Both the position numbers and the translations under genes were made by a program. Of a stretch of DNA of 64,000 nt, positions 37,310 to 49,853 are shown in pieces. This DNA comes from Paragyromitra xinjiangensis (Eukaryota > Ascomycota > Pezizomycetes > Pezizales > Discinaceae), in contig JBCAMK010000010.1 of assembly GCA_038503065.1 (NCBI GenBank), positions 310,001 to 374,000 on the forward strand. Direction: 5' to 3'. Numbering within the stretch: position 1 is the stretch's first letter; each line of letters begins with the position of its first letter. Under the pieces are notes generated by a model. It saw only the letters and a list, made by a program, of their open reading frames with translations. It made no database searches and was not told where the DNA came from.

Positions 37310-37648
37310 TTAGTATTTAAATATGATGTAGCTGCGAGACAGGGATTTAGTTAGCACACTGTATCTGGAAATCATAACAACGACAACAAATCGTCGTTTT
37401 GGAGAGGATGTGATGAGAACGTACAGTGCGTGGATAATTCCAGGTAGATAACCCAAGCAAGTGAAGATGATGTTGATCAGCAGGTCGCCAGTGCAACCCC
37501 TCTCAAGGAACACACCGAGAGGAGGCAGAAGGATGGCGAGAACGATCTTGCAGACGTCGCTGTGAAAGAAATAACATTAGTAAAGTTCAGCGGATCTCGG
37601 ATCTTCTCAGATCCGAGGAGATGGAACTCACCTGGCAGTGAAAGGCAT
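37310..37648 (-). CDS. PMP3: Plasma membrane proteolipid 3 (PMP3/UPF0057 family)
   Basis: Three exons on the minus strand (37648-37632, 37559-37425 and 37331-37310) give a 57-residue protein, the standard PMP3 size. The joins read MPFTASDVCKIVLAILLPP, then GVFLERGCTGDLLINI, CLGYLPGIIHALY and IIFKY. It has two transmembrane helices (about residues 8-24 and 32-50) around a short loop with the conserved ERGC motif. PMP3 proteins influence plasma-membrane potential and tolerance of cations. They are also called stress-response RCI peptides. Exons 1 and 3 are 17 and 22 nt, so this gene is easily missed by automatic annotation. Every residue fits the family. Confidence 0.96.
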
Positions 37649-40600
37649 CTCGAGTGATGTTTGAGGATTGGTTTTTATTCGTGTAAATTATTGCAGAAGG
37701 GTGTCGATAGTGATTTGACTGAGAGCGAGTATTCGTGAAGATAGATTTGTAAAAACGATTGGAGTTCGTTGTCGGGAATGAAAGCAGAGGGAGAGGATGC
37801 GAGCTCTTTATGTATTTGTATCCCTCCTTCACCCACGGCTGCCAACAGGGAAGAGGAAGAAAAGGCTCCCTCCCATTCGAGCCTGCCCAACAGACCATCA
37901 CGTCACGTCATAGTATTTTACTTCTTGGCCTGCATCCCCGCCACACCCGGCTCGGCTATGTCGGCGATCGTGGCGTGGGCCTGTGGCTACCGCGCGTCAT
38001 TGCAGGACGTCATTTGTTGTCACTGCACTCTATTTCTTCCCTACGATCAGGAACATCACTTTCTCTATGTGAAGAATACCTCGTCTGCGTCTCCAAAATG
38101 AGGTTTTCCAGGGAATCTTTTTACGTACTTTCTCCCCTCTTTTACCTTGTATTCTCCATCGGGAGGGAGGAGTGTGCCTCGTGATTGTGGTCGTCCTTTC
38201 TCGCCCGTTATGCATGTACAGTACTGTACGTATGGCCAGACGTAAAAGCAAGGAGAGCTCGGTCCTCGAACTCGAATCGCCTCGGATCCCTAAAACGGTG
38301 AAAAAAGCGTTTTTATTTATCGCGATAAAAACTTGGTCCATACGATTCACATAATACAGTCTTGGTGGTCTTGGGGAGAATACACTGACGCGTGGAAATT
38401 GGCTTGGTAGGGTTTCTAACGTCCGACTCGACGAAGATTGCTGTACGTACCTAGATAAAGTGCATTTTTTTCTTTCTAATTTAGGTTTACTGATCGCCTC
38501 CCACATGGCACCAGATGCGATCCGAATAGAGTACTTGGCGAATGCATAGCTGTCAAGAAAGCCTCATCAGGACCGCGCGTTCTTCTAGGCAAAAAGGATC
38601 GCTACATGTATTGACGTTGCTGCTGCCAAGTTATTTCCAAGACGCCTATGTATGTAGTTCCTACGTGAAGGAGTGAGAGGGGGGGATGTAGAGGTAAGTA
38701 GAGGGTAGAGTTATGCGGGTTCAAAACCCGAGTGACGATGCTATGCCCTGCTATCTAAGCTTATCCGGTTGCATGAATTCGTGCGGACTTGAGCGAAGGA
38801 GATCAACTAGGTTACTTTTCTACCTTTGTGCTCTGCACGAAATAAGGTGTTTTCTGCCTTGCTTTGTGTGAATCCGTATGCAGTGAGTGTGTTCCCCGCG
38901 AAAAGAGAAAAAAAGGTCTCCCATCTTAGCAACCCGAATTGTAGCAAGAGCAGGATTGGTGGATTGTTCGGAACAAACATGTAGTGGAGGGGGGAAACCT
39001 GTTGAAAGAGGAGCGGTGACGAATCGGTGTTACGGGAAGGGTTGCGCCAAGGTTGGTTGTGTTTGAAATGCTTGGATGGTGTGCGACAGGCGCCGAATGA
39101 TGGCGACCTCTGTTTGCGTACCTACTTCGTACATCGCTGCTTGCTTCTTGGATGAACCAAATTTAGGGAACCAGGGAAAATTTTTAGGTTCATGAGGCAG
39201 TGCTGAGAGGCACGAGATCTATTCAGGTCCTGCTCCAATGAAGCCAATGAAACCGATGAATTGTTATCGATTTTCATCACCATTCTGTAAGTTTATCCCT
39301 CCCTTACGTTTTCCTCTCATCACTTACGAACCACTGCTCTCAGGGTTCATCCCCTAAACGATTCAAAATATTTAACAATCGAAGCACGTAAATCCATAGC
39401 TGCTGGACCATGCTGGCTGGACTAGTCCCTAAAATCACAACGAGCTAGCATCGCTTTCCAGGATGGGGAAAAGCCACGTTCTCGCGATATCATTGAAATT
39501 TCACTGCATAGCTTGGAGCTGTATGGCAAGCTATTCTGGAGCAACGTTGTTCGCTATCGTGGTTGTTTGGGGCGAAGTCCGTGAGATTTGGCATCTTGGG
39601 AAGGTCGAGTGAATTTCTCGTCTACTAGTTTAAGTTACGAAACACCAGCACTAGGTGGGCTTGGGTATATTCTGGGTTCAGCCGCCAACCAATGCTAGTT
39701 CCATGAACAGGGACGTTTACTAGGCTGTTAATATTCGTCCGGCAGAGCTACTGATGTTTACCGGCACAAAGCATGCTTAAGTCTGGGCTTCTCTGAAACG
39801 CTTCTGTCATACTTCCCAGATGATTGGTATGATTATGCTCATGCATTCACAAATATCTGGTTGGGATTTTTGCCTACCATTTCGATACCCTTTAGGTCGG
39901 TTCAGTACTATTGACGCTGCGAGCAAAGCTTAAGGCCACTATCGAACTTCTTGATAGAGTGATATTTAGTGCAAGTAGTGAGTTTTTCTCTTTTTGATGT
40001 GGTTTGGAACTGACCGCTCTAGGATCATCCTTGTGCAGTCATTGTAACGTAGCCGCACCATCATGGCCGTTGACCTGTATATTAGTGACGATCTTGCCTT
40101 GAATAAGCACTAAGCTGTCATCTACCGTTTACTACCCGAAGAGGTAAAATATCATGGATAAAATAGGACGGCTGATCCTCCAACACACTATTTCTGATCA
40201 GGGTGCCGTTACAGATCCGGGTAGGGGCAACGAATTGGCTTTGCATATTAAAGACTTTGCGCTTTTGAGCCAGCCCTGGTTTTTAACCAATCAGAAGCTG
40301 ATCGGCACTGATCAAATTGCTAGAAATCGGGGCTGGATCTGTTTGCGCGGAGTCTCTATTATGCGTGTAGAAACTATCTGGTAGTAAAGCAGTCATCACT
40401 ACATCCTTGCTATTTGTGTATTTTTTGGTGGATAAGCAAAATTCAGGAATCATTTGACTGGAAGATACCATTGTACTCTGCTGTGGGATATATTTCCTTG
40501 CAGTTTGCATACAAAAATCCTTCTAAGTCTGCTCTGTGTAAGCTTTTATTCTGCTCACAAGCTTGATTTTTCTATGGGACTAACATAATGTTTAGTATTT

Positions 40601-42959
40601 CCATCTTCTGAATGAGACACGATGCAAGCTGAAATTATGTGTAGGGGTTTGCCATTTATGCATTTTGCCCAAAAAAATTTGGTCTGGGGGTGGCTGAGCA
40701 TAGTAGTCTCTCTATCACACCATGAATCTCGGGAGTTTGGGAGTGAGTTTTCCGTGTTCGATGGTTTATATTGCTGGAATCCACGAGGCTTTGCGCGTAC
40801 GGAGGTTTGGTGGACTTTGTAACGGCCACAATTCATTACTAGGACTAATTCCCGGACAAAGTCGCCAAGTGCAAAATAGCGTTTGACGAAGGGGTTCACC
40901 TGTTGAAAAATCTGGTCTAGCAAAGTGGGTTTCTTTCCATCGTCTCTCCTACGTAAAAGGACTGCTGCTTATGATTCTCAAGCTGGTAGTATCATTTCAG
41001 TGGGCCCAGAGCTTTATCATGAGGGTATTGGAGAGCAATTGTTTGGACAAGAAGAAATAGGCGAGGTACGCTTGAGAAGGTCGAAATTTTCAACCCATAG
41101 AGTGTAGTATCGCTGTCGGCAATCTATGGCCTGCTTTCTAGCGTCTCCGCCATGATTATACGTTAACTCCTGGTAACAAAAGATATCTTGGGGATATGGT
41201 TACCTCTTTTGTTTATTTGGGTAAACTGATCTTGGTCGGTGATGTTTTGAGGGCATCGGGAATGGTCGGAGAATCTATGGTGCAGGCCTGCTGCCGATGT
41301 TATTCACAGTCGCAACACATCAACGCTGTTTAGTCAGGGATGAACTTTGTGCCATTGTTCGTGTCATATTTCTTGGCACATGGTTTTTGTGTTTTCACTT
41401 GACTGGTGCAATAGCTAACTGATTGAAAGGGGCTAGACGCGGGGCAGTTGGATGTTTAAGGAAGGTTTGGGGACGGAATGTCTGACCTCCGGAGGGCAAT
41501 AATTCGTTTTGGATCTGTGCTCAAGCCTTCTTCGCAAGAGGAATAAGGAAAACTAGACATCATTGAAACCTGGTAGAGAGAGAAGGGAAGCGATCTATCA
41601 CTTACACATGCCAGGTTTTGGAACCATCCGTTACCGTGGCGCTCGGCGTTTTTTTTTCTGTTAAGACATGCAGGTTATGATCGAGCCGTCTCGCTGCAGA
41701 GACACAAAATACAGAAAAAGATGCGGATTATTATAAGAATTCTCTGGAGTGCATTGCGAGGCGTTTCGCATAATAGCGCCCCTCGAGGCAGCTGTCGTTT
41801 CGTACTCGGCAGCTTTGCTCGCTCGATCGTGCGGAAAAGTGTGAAGGATACGATAACGACTATGGCGATGAACTGTTTTAGATTTGCTGGCAAAAAGACG
41901 CCCAGTCCAGAGGCGTGGAAATCGAAGGATTGAACTGTAGATTGTGGTTTTTTCTGGTAGCAGGAGGTCGAGTAAGAAACTTAGCGCCTGTTTCGGTTTC
42001 ATAGGCAGTGAGGCGGTAATAAAAGTTTCTGAATGTGTTCAAGTATTCTGAGCCATGAGCCGCAATTCGCCTACCAGCTCCTCTGAATATATCATCGCGC
42101 ATGGTCTTATCATCCAGTGAAACTTTTTCGTTTTAAGCTCAAACCTGTTAGATAAAAATTTAATGGTAGGCTGGAAGTTGTATGCGTGGACTGGCTTCAT
42201 TTGCTACGTGATTCTTAGATGAAATAGTTGGAGCTGGGGAAATAGCCCTAAAGTCGGTCCAAAGAAAAGAAGCCGTTTCTCAACGGGCTCCTGCTACCTA
42301 AGTTATGCCGCAATAATCCCTCCTTGTGCACATAAAAAGCGCAATTCAGGGTGTGTTCTTACCGGGGTTGACAGCCTATGGGTAGACTGAGGTTTGAGGT
42401 TGCCAGCAACTGACTAAGGCACGTTTGCCCCCATTCAGCTACTAAGGGAGTTCGATGGTTTTTCAAAACGCTCTGAAACGAAGTTACACTGTGTACATAT
42501 AGTTATCGTAACCATCAATTTAAGAAAATTTGCCAATAAGAAGGTGTGCGAATTTTTTCCTGGCCAAATTTTTTGTCCAGCGTGAAGGCATCGTTGCTCT
42601 AGTAGACGGTACTTAAGCGTTTCTCACGTTTGCTGCTACGCGCAGCTAGCAGTATTGCAGAATCATACAGATTTCTGGGAAATAAATTTTGTTATTAATC
42701 GTCGCATAAGTGCTTGGTTCTTTGAGGGCAAAAGTTGACTCTTGGCATGCGGCTCGACACTAGGTTATCTTAAAAATTGGGGGGGTAACTGGAACAAGTT
42801 TAGGGGAACGACATTTGCGTAGAAGACTGTTACACTACTGTACTACTGTCTCGGCTCTATAGAAGCTATTATCTTGCTCTTTGTTAGGAAAAATTATGTC
42901 AGCTTGGGAACTCTGTGTAGCCATAGCTTCTGAATAGGTGATTAATAAACGTTCCCCAT
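37649..42959. other. 5.3-kb gene-poor region
   Basis: The first few hundred bases hold the PMP3 promoter. No further gene is supported on either strand. Frames at 38030-38506, 40154-40384, 40555-40923 and 41661-42002 lack recognisable domains. A perfect T-arm-like hairpin at 38716-38730 is not part of a tRNA fold. Confidence 0.4.
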
Positions 42960-43061
42960 GCCTCGCTAGCTCAATCGGTAGAGCGTGAGACTCTTATAGT
43001 AGTTCACTGGTGTGGCTACTTGGGTATCTCAAGGTTGCGGGTTCGACCCCCGCGTGGGGCT
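42960..43061 (+). tRNA. tRNA-Lys(CUU) with intron, copy 4
   Basis: This is the fourth copy, identical in its mature 73 nt to those at 15152, 21416 and 26336. The 29-nt intron (42997-43025) is the most diverged of the four, starting TAGTAG rather than CAGTGG. A T-run begins 12 bases after the 3' end. Confidence 0.95.
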
Positions 43062-46000
43062 TCCTTGTAAGCCTTTTTTAGCAATCTTTTAGCATCTAGA
43101 AGGAGCAGCTGGCCGACCGAATCTTCAATTCAGCTACCTTGGCTTGAGCCCTGATTATTAGGAGATCATGCGTTGGGGTTTGGCTTTCTTACCACGCCCC
43201 TTTTGGGTAGTTTCTGATTTGTGTTGTATTGGGGCCTCAGGTGGGAAGGATCGTAGGACTAAGTGTATCATAGTTGCGAGGCCTTCCAGACTTGTGTAAG
43301 TAACAGGCTGAACGGATCTGATGGGGAGGGATTTACAGGCGACTGGAGCTTTGGTCATGTAGAGTAGAGCGATACATGAACTCTTGGATTAAACTTCCCT
43401 ACGCTAAGTTAGTTATTTGGTTGATAATGAGGAACGGTATCGTGTTGTAGTAGGTATGAACTTTACTCATGTTTGTAGAATATTACTGTGTCGCATACGT
43501 TTGAGTGCTCTTATTCTAAGACGCCTTGATGTTCCTAAAAATGCCTCTCGTGTTTACTCTTGCGCAATTTTGCATGCATGTGGTTCCTAAAATTTGATTT
43601 GTCCTATCATTACCTAAACAGTTGGCTCAGACCACATTCACGTGCTTGGTACGCAAATCCCCGCAACATGGATAGTCACTCGGACATCCTTTGGTCATCA
43701 GTGGATGTTGGTGCGACGTATTGGATTTAGTACATCCTAGCAAGAGTCAAAACTTCGTATACTATGAGTTTAAATACGAGGATCGAATTTACCGCCATTA
43801 GTATAGTGCGTTTAGCCTTGGAGAGTTTGCGGTATTTCTGTGAGAGTAAGTACTTTCTAATTCATAAATATAGTGATCTCAGTGGGACAATTTGGATGCC
43901 TACTGCTCGCTCTATAAGTCTTAAGCCGAGGAGTAGTTGAAAATGACTGGCTAAATAGCATTCTGTGTCGGCAGCGCTTTTATAGCTTTCTTGTATGTCA
44001 GCTGGAGTGGACATTAGTGATCTTAGGAGCGAAATCTAGGTAGACAGTATACGAGTTTTTTTGTTAATTGGTATATACTCATACTGTTTAACTGCTCAAC
44101 AACTCGTCAGTACGGCTACCTTGCTTAAGTTTTAGTGCATGCGGCGTGGCTCGGCTTTCTATATTTCCGGGTGTTAAGAAACGGATAGGTAAAGAACTCG
44201 AGAAGGTGGTGGATGTTGATGCATACCATTGGTTAATGGAGGCTACCCTTCTGGTTTTTCGTTTCCGCCCCAACTTCGAGCCACATGATCCAAAACTTTA
44301 GATAAGAAATTTCTATCGAAGCCGCGATCTCTAGGAAACTTTTACAGGGTTTCTGATTAGGGATGCTGTTGGTCGGCGCTGAGTCTCAAGGTTCGTGTAG
44401 GAGACTGGTCATACTTTGTTGACCGTAGTTTGCATCTTTGCGGAAACAGATCAGAGGATGAGTCACATTCTTGAGCTCGAATAGGTTGCCTGTATACATA
44501 AAGAGTATGTATGTAGAGCCTCCTTCTTTCGAGTATCCTGGTTCTGGTATGTTTGCCTATTTAGGGTTTCAATTCAAGCTGTATGCACCCGAATGCCCAA
44601 TGCCGTTTTGGTTCATGCTTAACCATCAGGGAACGGCATCACATTACGGGTAGGGTTAGATTTCTAAATCAATTATCATCAAATGTGACACAAGTGGAAA
44701 AACTTGATTGACTTGAGAGTATGTAGTGATAAGATAACGATACGTGGTTTCTATGGGACACCTGAATTTACAAGGCCCCCCAAACACAGGGAACATGCCC
44801 CGAGGGAAAATATCCTATCGAGTAGTGTTTTTAGTTTCGTGCTCGATTACATACCTAAACAGTAAGCACCACATCGGTCTTTAGGGCCCAAACATAGAGA
44901 TACCATCCCAGTCTTCTCGCTAATGTGACGGTTCGCCTTGCGAGAAGATTAAGCTTTTCTGATGTGTCCCCCTTCATGCATACTTGCCAGGAAGGAAGGA
45001 GACAGGACATGCGGGGCAAGATTCGGGGCGCAAGTGATTGGTGGTGTATCGCATCTGTTGCCGATCCGCGGAACCCCACTTTGTTTGCATCTTGAGATGT
45101 TCCCACACGTCTTCTAGTGTCCCCCACGATATGCGCTTGATGCCTGGTGAGAGGTGACGACAACGGGCTATAGATTATAGATACCCCAGTTTAATCTTCG
45201 ACTTGATGCATCTTCCCATGCATCCGATCCTGCTGGCAAGATGGGCAACACACTAATATTACGCGCGTGTTCAAAGCCAAAGGGATACAACTCATCTTTC
45301 TTTTTTTCGTTTAGGACCCATAACCAAGGTTGTATACTTGGGAGTAGTAAGGCAACCCTGTTGCCTGTTTGTCTCACATTGTATCCGTGTGGTTGGGTAT
45401 GTACAGGCTTCTGCATGAAATATCACTCGATTTTGGCTTGTCGAATCTGGTTAGATTTGATTTGGCAGAAATGCTTTCTGATTAGTCGTATGAAACTTTG
45501 TCAAACGGGATATATCGTATATTTCTATTTTTAATTAAAGCTAAAAGAGCCTGCGTGCAATGTCAAATTATTTGAATTGTAAGCGCTATCTACATACAGG
45601 CTACAAGTATCTAATTCCTTTGTGAAAATTTACTAGGTGCTAAATTTGATTATACTAATGGTCTCTATATTACGGGTGGCCTTGACTATGCGATATAGGG
45701 TTGCATGAACCTGTGAGGCTACGTTTCTCATGACCCTTAGAGGTTTTGGCTTAGAGTCAGTAACGAGTACGTGTTTGTGGGACAACCCTTCGGCACTTTT
45801 CATGAGTGAAGATTGTGTTCCCCCTTCTAGAAGAAAAAAAAAAGAGAGAGGGAGATAAGTTATTGAGTATTGCTATGCATTGACCAATAAGCCTTTTATG
45901 CATCCCGTGTGCGAAAAGCGAGGGAACAAGGCTCGAAACAAGAACGGCTATGAGCCTACATTCACAACTGCCATAAAACTGCCATCAATCCAAACAGATC

Positions 46001-47465
46001 ATAAAGTGAGAAAAAACCAATAGATGGTAACCATGTGTGAAGACCCATCTCGTCCATCTACACTCAGGTGGGGAATACATCCGAAAGAGCGATCAAGAGG
46101 AAAATTCAAACTCGAGCCGCATATAGTAGAAAGTGGCATAAGATATTTGTTTTACAGGCTATGTCACTGTCGTGCACTCGATACTTATGTGCCCGATCAT
46201 ACACGTACACCTTTAGTGACAGTACATCTGTTGTGCATCTCCTACTCGTACGGCTTGAACCATGTGGTTAGCGAGATGATGAGCGGGCAGTTACAGCATG
46301 TACTTGTGCAACGTGATATGCAGGACGAGTTGAATATTTGCCCAACCCGGTTCAACCATTTCAGTGGCCAACCCAGGGAATCAGGAACCGTCAGCACCAT
46401 ATCAACTGCATCCACTTTTTTTTTTGTTTTTCTGCCTTCTGCGACAAAAGATTTATTTACAGAACCAGCAGTGCTTGCGCGTTTTCTAGCACCCACATTT
46501 CTTCTGAATATTACCAATAGCATTTAGTCTACTCAGTAGGTTCAACTGCGAACTACGCAGATAGGAGTATCTTTTGGACCTGGCGCTTGTCGAATGTATG
46601 AGTACCGAAAATAGTATTGGATGGAATAAGCCGTAACTGACTCTTTTCGGCAGCATTTGAGTTCATGTCAGCCGTACGGTACTGCACAATGCTGGATAGA
46701 ACTTCCCAGCGGTCGAAGCGAGGCATACTTCTGGGAGTACTGTGAAGCAAGCAAACAGCACGCGTTAGCCCTTGAATTAGCGGTTAAGTTTGCTGCCCTG
46801 TCGCCCATGTTTTTCGGAGGAAAAAATGGTGTCATGTCTCAGATAATAGACTTCTCAAGCCTGGGTTCTGAAAAACGATAGGATTTAAAGATCTTGCCCC
46901 TGCTTTTCATGTATCAGGTAATGTAGGCGAAGACGTGGAGCCAGTACTCTGCACACGTAGATTATTTCCAATACGGTAGTCATAGACTCGATTGTTATTC
47001 CCCCGGAATCGCTCCCCCCCGTGTCACAAGTCCATTCGGTCGTGTCCAAGCCGAATTTTCCAGGGAATATCGTAATGGCAAGTACCCGACGATCGTGAAA
47101 GATTCTGCGGGTTCTTTCCGCTTGATTTTTTGCCGTCCACCTGCGCGCTCCATGCTATGCCCGGCTCCGTCAATGCATCGATGGTGGGGGCGTATCAAAG
47201 ACTCCAGTTCAGAAACTCGTTATATAAACCTACCAAAGCCTGCGGGAAACAACGTCTCAGCCTTTCTGGTCCTCATCGCGTTCTTTGTTTGACTGTCGAT
47301 TTTTTTATATTTTGTCCCTTGCTAAAATTCATCTTCCTGAAAACGAGAAGCAGGCATCCGTTAGTTGTCAAGCGGGGTAAGTCATGATGGTTACCTAAGC
47401 TGGATTGCTTTATAAGGTTGAGTGAACTACTAACATTGCTAGCATCAACATCTTTATTATTTAGC
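43062..47465. other. 4.4-kb gene-poor region upstream of the terpene synthase gene
   Basis: No supported gene. The largest frame, 46024-46527 (167 codons), has no recognisable domain and an antisense frame of similar quality. The last few hundred bases presumably hold the terpene synthase promoter. I see no transposon ends. Confidence 0.4.
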
Positions 47466-49853
47466 ATGGAGAGTATTACCAATAGATCTTCACCGACCCT
47501 CGGAATGAGTGCCACCAACACTTCGCCTTCTAGAAACCGATCTTTTCGAATCACTTCTCCGTGGTCCGAATTCCACTCAAATAAATCTTCCAATAGCTCT
47601 TCCAAAGCGCAAGGAAAAGATGGCGATGGCAAACAAATTTCTATTTTTGCCACTGTTGTTGAAGTATCGAGATCCAAGACTGGTAGTCTGAGGTCGAAAA
47701 TTGGTAGTCTGAGGACGAAGGACTCCCGCATCAGGGTCGTACGGCCAGATATTTTCGAGAATTCGACCTTCGATGCCACCAAACAGCGACTATCCCCTCC
47801 GAATCGTAGCAACTCTGCACCACCCGCCCCTAGAATTAACGAACGAATATTGCCTCCGAACCGCAGCAACTCTGCGCCGCCCATCAGTAGCACCTGGCAA
47901 CATGTACCATCCCCAGATCGGAGCACCTTTACACCACCCATTGATACTATCAAGGAACATGTATCTTTTCCGGACCGTAGCGCCTCCACACTACCCATCG
48001 ATATCCCCAGGAAACAGCTACCACCTCTGGATCGCGGCAATTCTGTGCTGCCTGATGATATCATTGAGGAACATGTGCCCTTCCCGAATGCTGGTCCCTC
48101 CGTGTTGCCTACGGATAACACTAAGAACCAGGCGTTGCCCCCTGTTCCTGAATTCCCTGTGCCACCCATACCTCAATTGGCGAGGAAGAATTCCCTGAGA
48201 GAGAGAACCCAGACCCGCCTGGCTGGCATCAAACAAAAGCTGTTTCGCTCTTCCTCCCCCCGCAAACTTTCAAAATCCCTCCCTGAAATATGTTCCGAGT
48301 TAGCACAAATCCCCACCGAAGAGGTATCAAACCCCCAGACTGCTAAGTGCCGGATCTTTAAAGAGGAGCCGATCATGCTTGAGGTCAAGTCTCTAGGCAA
48401 GAAGAAGTTTAAGATGCTCCTTCCTGTTTCACAGGGATCTTCAGCGCCCGGGATTGGCGAAGATGATGAGGAAGATGGTAGCAGCTGCGACAGATTTATT
48501 GAGATGTTACCTGAGAGTTGTCAGACTATCTCGCAGAAAGCTAGTCCGCTTGGATTAGTCCCAAAACTTTTCCCATATGGAAAGATAGGCAGAGGTGCGA
48601 GATATGTTGCGAGCTGTTTCTGGATTTGGCTATGTATGGTTGATGGTAAGTCTGCTTTCGCTACTGGATAATTTGGACATAATATCAAGTACTGATTGTT
48701 TGGTTAGATCTGACCGAGAATCTTGTTGGGCAAGATTGGAAATTCGTCGGTTTGTTCCATTATAACTCTGGGTATGTGGGTTAGTAATTGAAGGCTGACA
48801 TCTGAATAGAATCCGATCTGATCCAGGTATTCACTGATAACAACGTTGGAGGGTTATACAACAATGAAGCCAGTGATGTCATTAAAGTATCGCTTGCGTT
48901 GCGCTCAGTGATTGACACAACAGATATCCATCCCAACAGCTCTCACGCAGCTGAGAGTGCATGGAGGCATAACTTTAGGAGTGCAGTCAGAGAGGTTCTC
49001 GCGGGATTTCAAGCTGAGAGGCCTCTCCTCGAGAGCAAGAAAATCGCATTATCTGATTGGATGCGCGTGCGGATGGTCACGATTTCAGGTATGAAAAAAC
49101 CCAGCTTCTCTTCCTTAATCGGGCCCTTTTCTCAATTGGAACATTCTGTTAATATCTTCACAGCACGTCCGTTCATGATTCTCGCAAAAGCAAGTCTTGG
49201 CTTGGAACCGGTGCTGTCACCTTTCGGAAATCCCCTTTCGGAAGATTACATTCCTGTCTCCCCTGATCACAGAGGCGGCGACAACAATGTGGCGAAGGTT
49301 GAGTGCCTTCTGCAGCTCATTATGGGCCTGCAGAACGATATACTAGGTAAAGATACCTCTTCGTGTGGGTCACTTGGGATTTGTTTTGGTGGAGTAGCTG
49401 ACCAAGAAAGAATATTCAGGTTGGGAGCGAGACATCAAAACCTGCAACACACTTAACACGATCCAGATCCTCACCAAGGGCGGGATGAAGCCATCTGCAG
49501 CTATGAAAGATGTAATCGGCATGCATAACGAACTAATTCAGCACCTTTCTGATTATGGTGAACGAGCCTGGATAGAGTCTTTACACTCGGCAAACCCCCC
49601 TCTCGCCGATGTATCTGATTTCTTAGCACCACCAACGATGCCATTTGGCAATGCCAGTTTGTTCGGAGCTAGTTCTATCACCTTATGGCCGGATTTCCGA
49701 GGAGGCCTAGGATCCGATGAACGACGGATGTCGATGCCAGACGATAACATCAGGAAGTATCTCGAGATTGCTACGGGGTTTGCTAATGGGATGGCGAATT
49801 GGATGATGGTGAGTAAGCGCTATGCCGTCGATAACCATGGCCATACGGCTTAA
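47466..49853 (+). CDS. Class I terpene synthase with long repeat-containing N-terminal extension
   Basis: The model is 705 residues from exons 47466-48645, 48708-48749, 48810-49088, 49164-49346 and 49420-49853. Class I terpene synthases ionise prenyl diphosphates with three Mg2+ ions and cyclise the carbocation. The splice between exons 1 and 2 rebuilds the Asp-rich motif DDLTE (residues 393-397) after WLCMV. Exons 4 and 5 rebuild the NSE-type motif NDILGWERD (558-566). A terminal RY pair (695-696) follows WMMVSK, and a probable diphosphate-sensor Arg lies in RVRMVTIS (493/495). Residues 1-~330 are Ser/Pro-rich. Residues ~107-240 carry a degenerate tandem repeat of about 19-22 residues with two RSNSAPP copies. 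Exon 1 runs unbroken through both parts, so the fusion is in one frame. The product chemistry cannot be read from sequence. Confidence 0.82.
47780..48185 (+). repeat. Degenerate tandem repeat inside the terpene synthase N-terminus
   Basis: At least six in-frame units of roughly 57-66 bp occur. Each encodes a pattern like (H/Q)-V-P-x-P-(N/D)-R-S-x-S-x-x-P followed by a variable acidic or basic spacer. The first two units share identical RSNSAPP cores 19 residues apart (residues 114-120 and 133-139). Later units read DRSTFTPP, DRSASTLP and DRGNSVLP. Confidence 0.75.

Noticed and set aside
38716..38730. Perfect T-arm-like hairpin CGGGTTCAAAACCCG
   Set aside because: No D-arm, anticodon arm or pairing acceptor stems at suitable distances, so it is not called as a tRNA.
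46024..46527. 167-codon frame upstream of the terpene synthase
   Set aside because: No domain signature, a long T-run inside the coding frame, and an overlapping antisense frame of equal quality.
47273..48169. 298-codon minus-strand frame over the terpene synthase N-terminal repeats
   Set aside because: It is the antisense shadow of the tandem repeat region. The plus strand continues in frame into a recognisable enzyme and the minus frame has no known domain.
48766..48809. Alternative short intron (about 30-40 nt) in terpene synthase exon 2
   Set aside because: A donor at GTATGT gives the wrong phase and one at GTTAGT leaves a 30-nt intron. The GTTTGT donor at 48750 gives a 60-nt intron, correct phase and a GCTGAC branch site.
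49807..49812. Strong donor-like GTGAGT near the end of the terpene synthase
   Set aside because: Splicing here would remove the terminal RY pair. Reading through keeps the RY motif and reaches a stop 40 bases later, so I kept the unspliced form.
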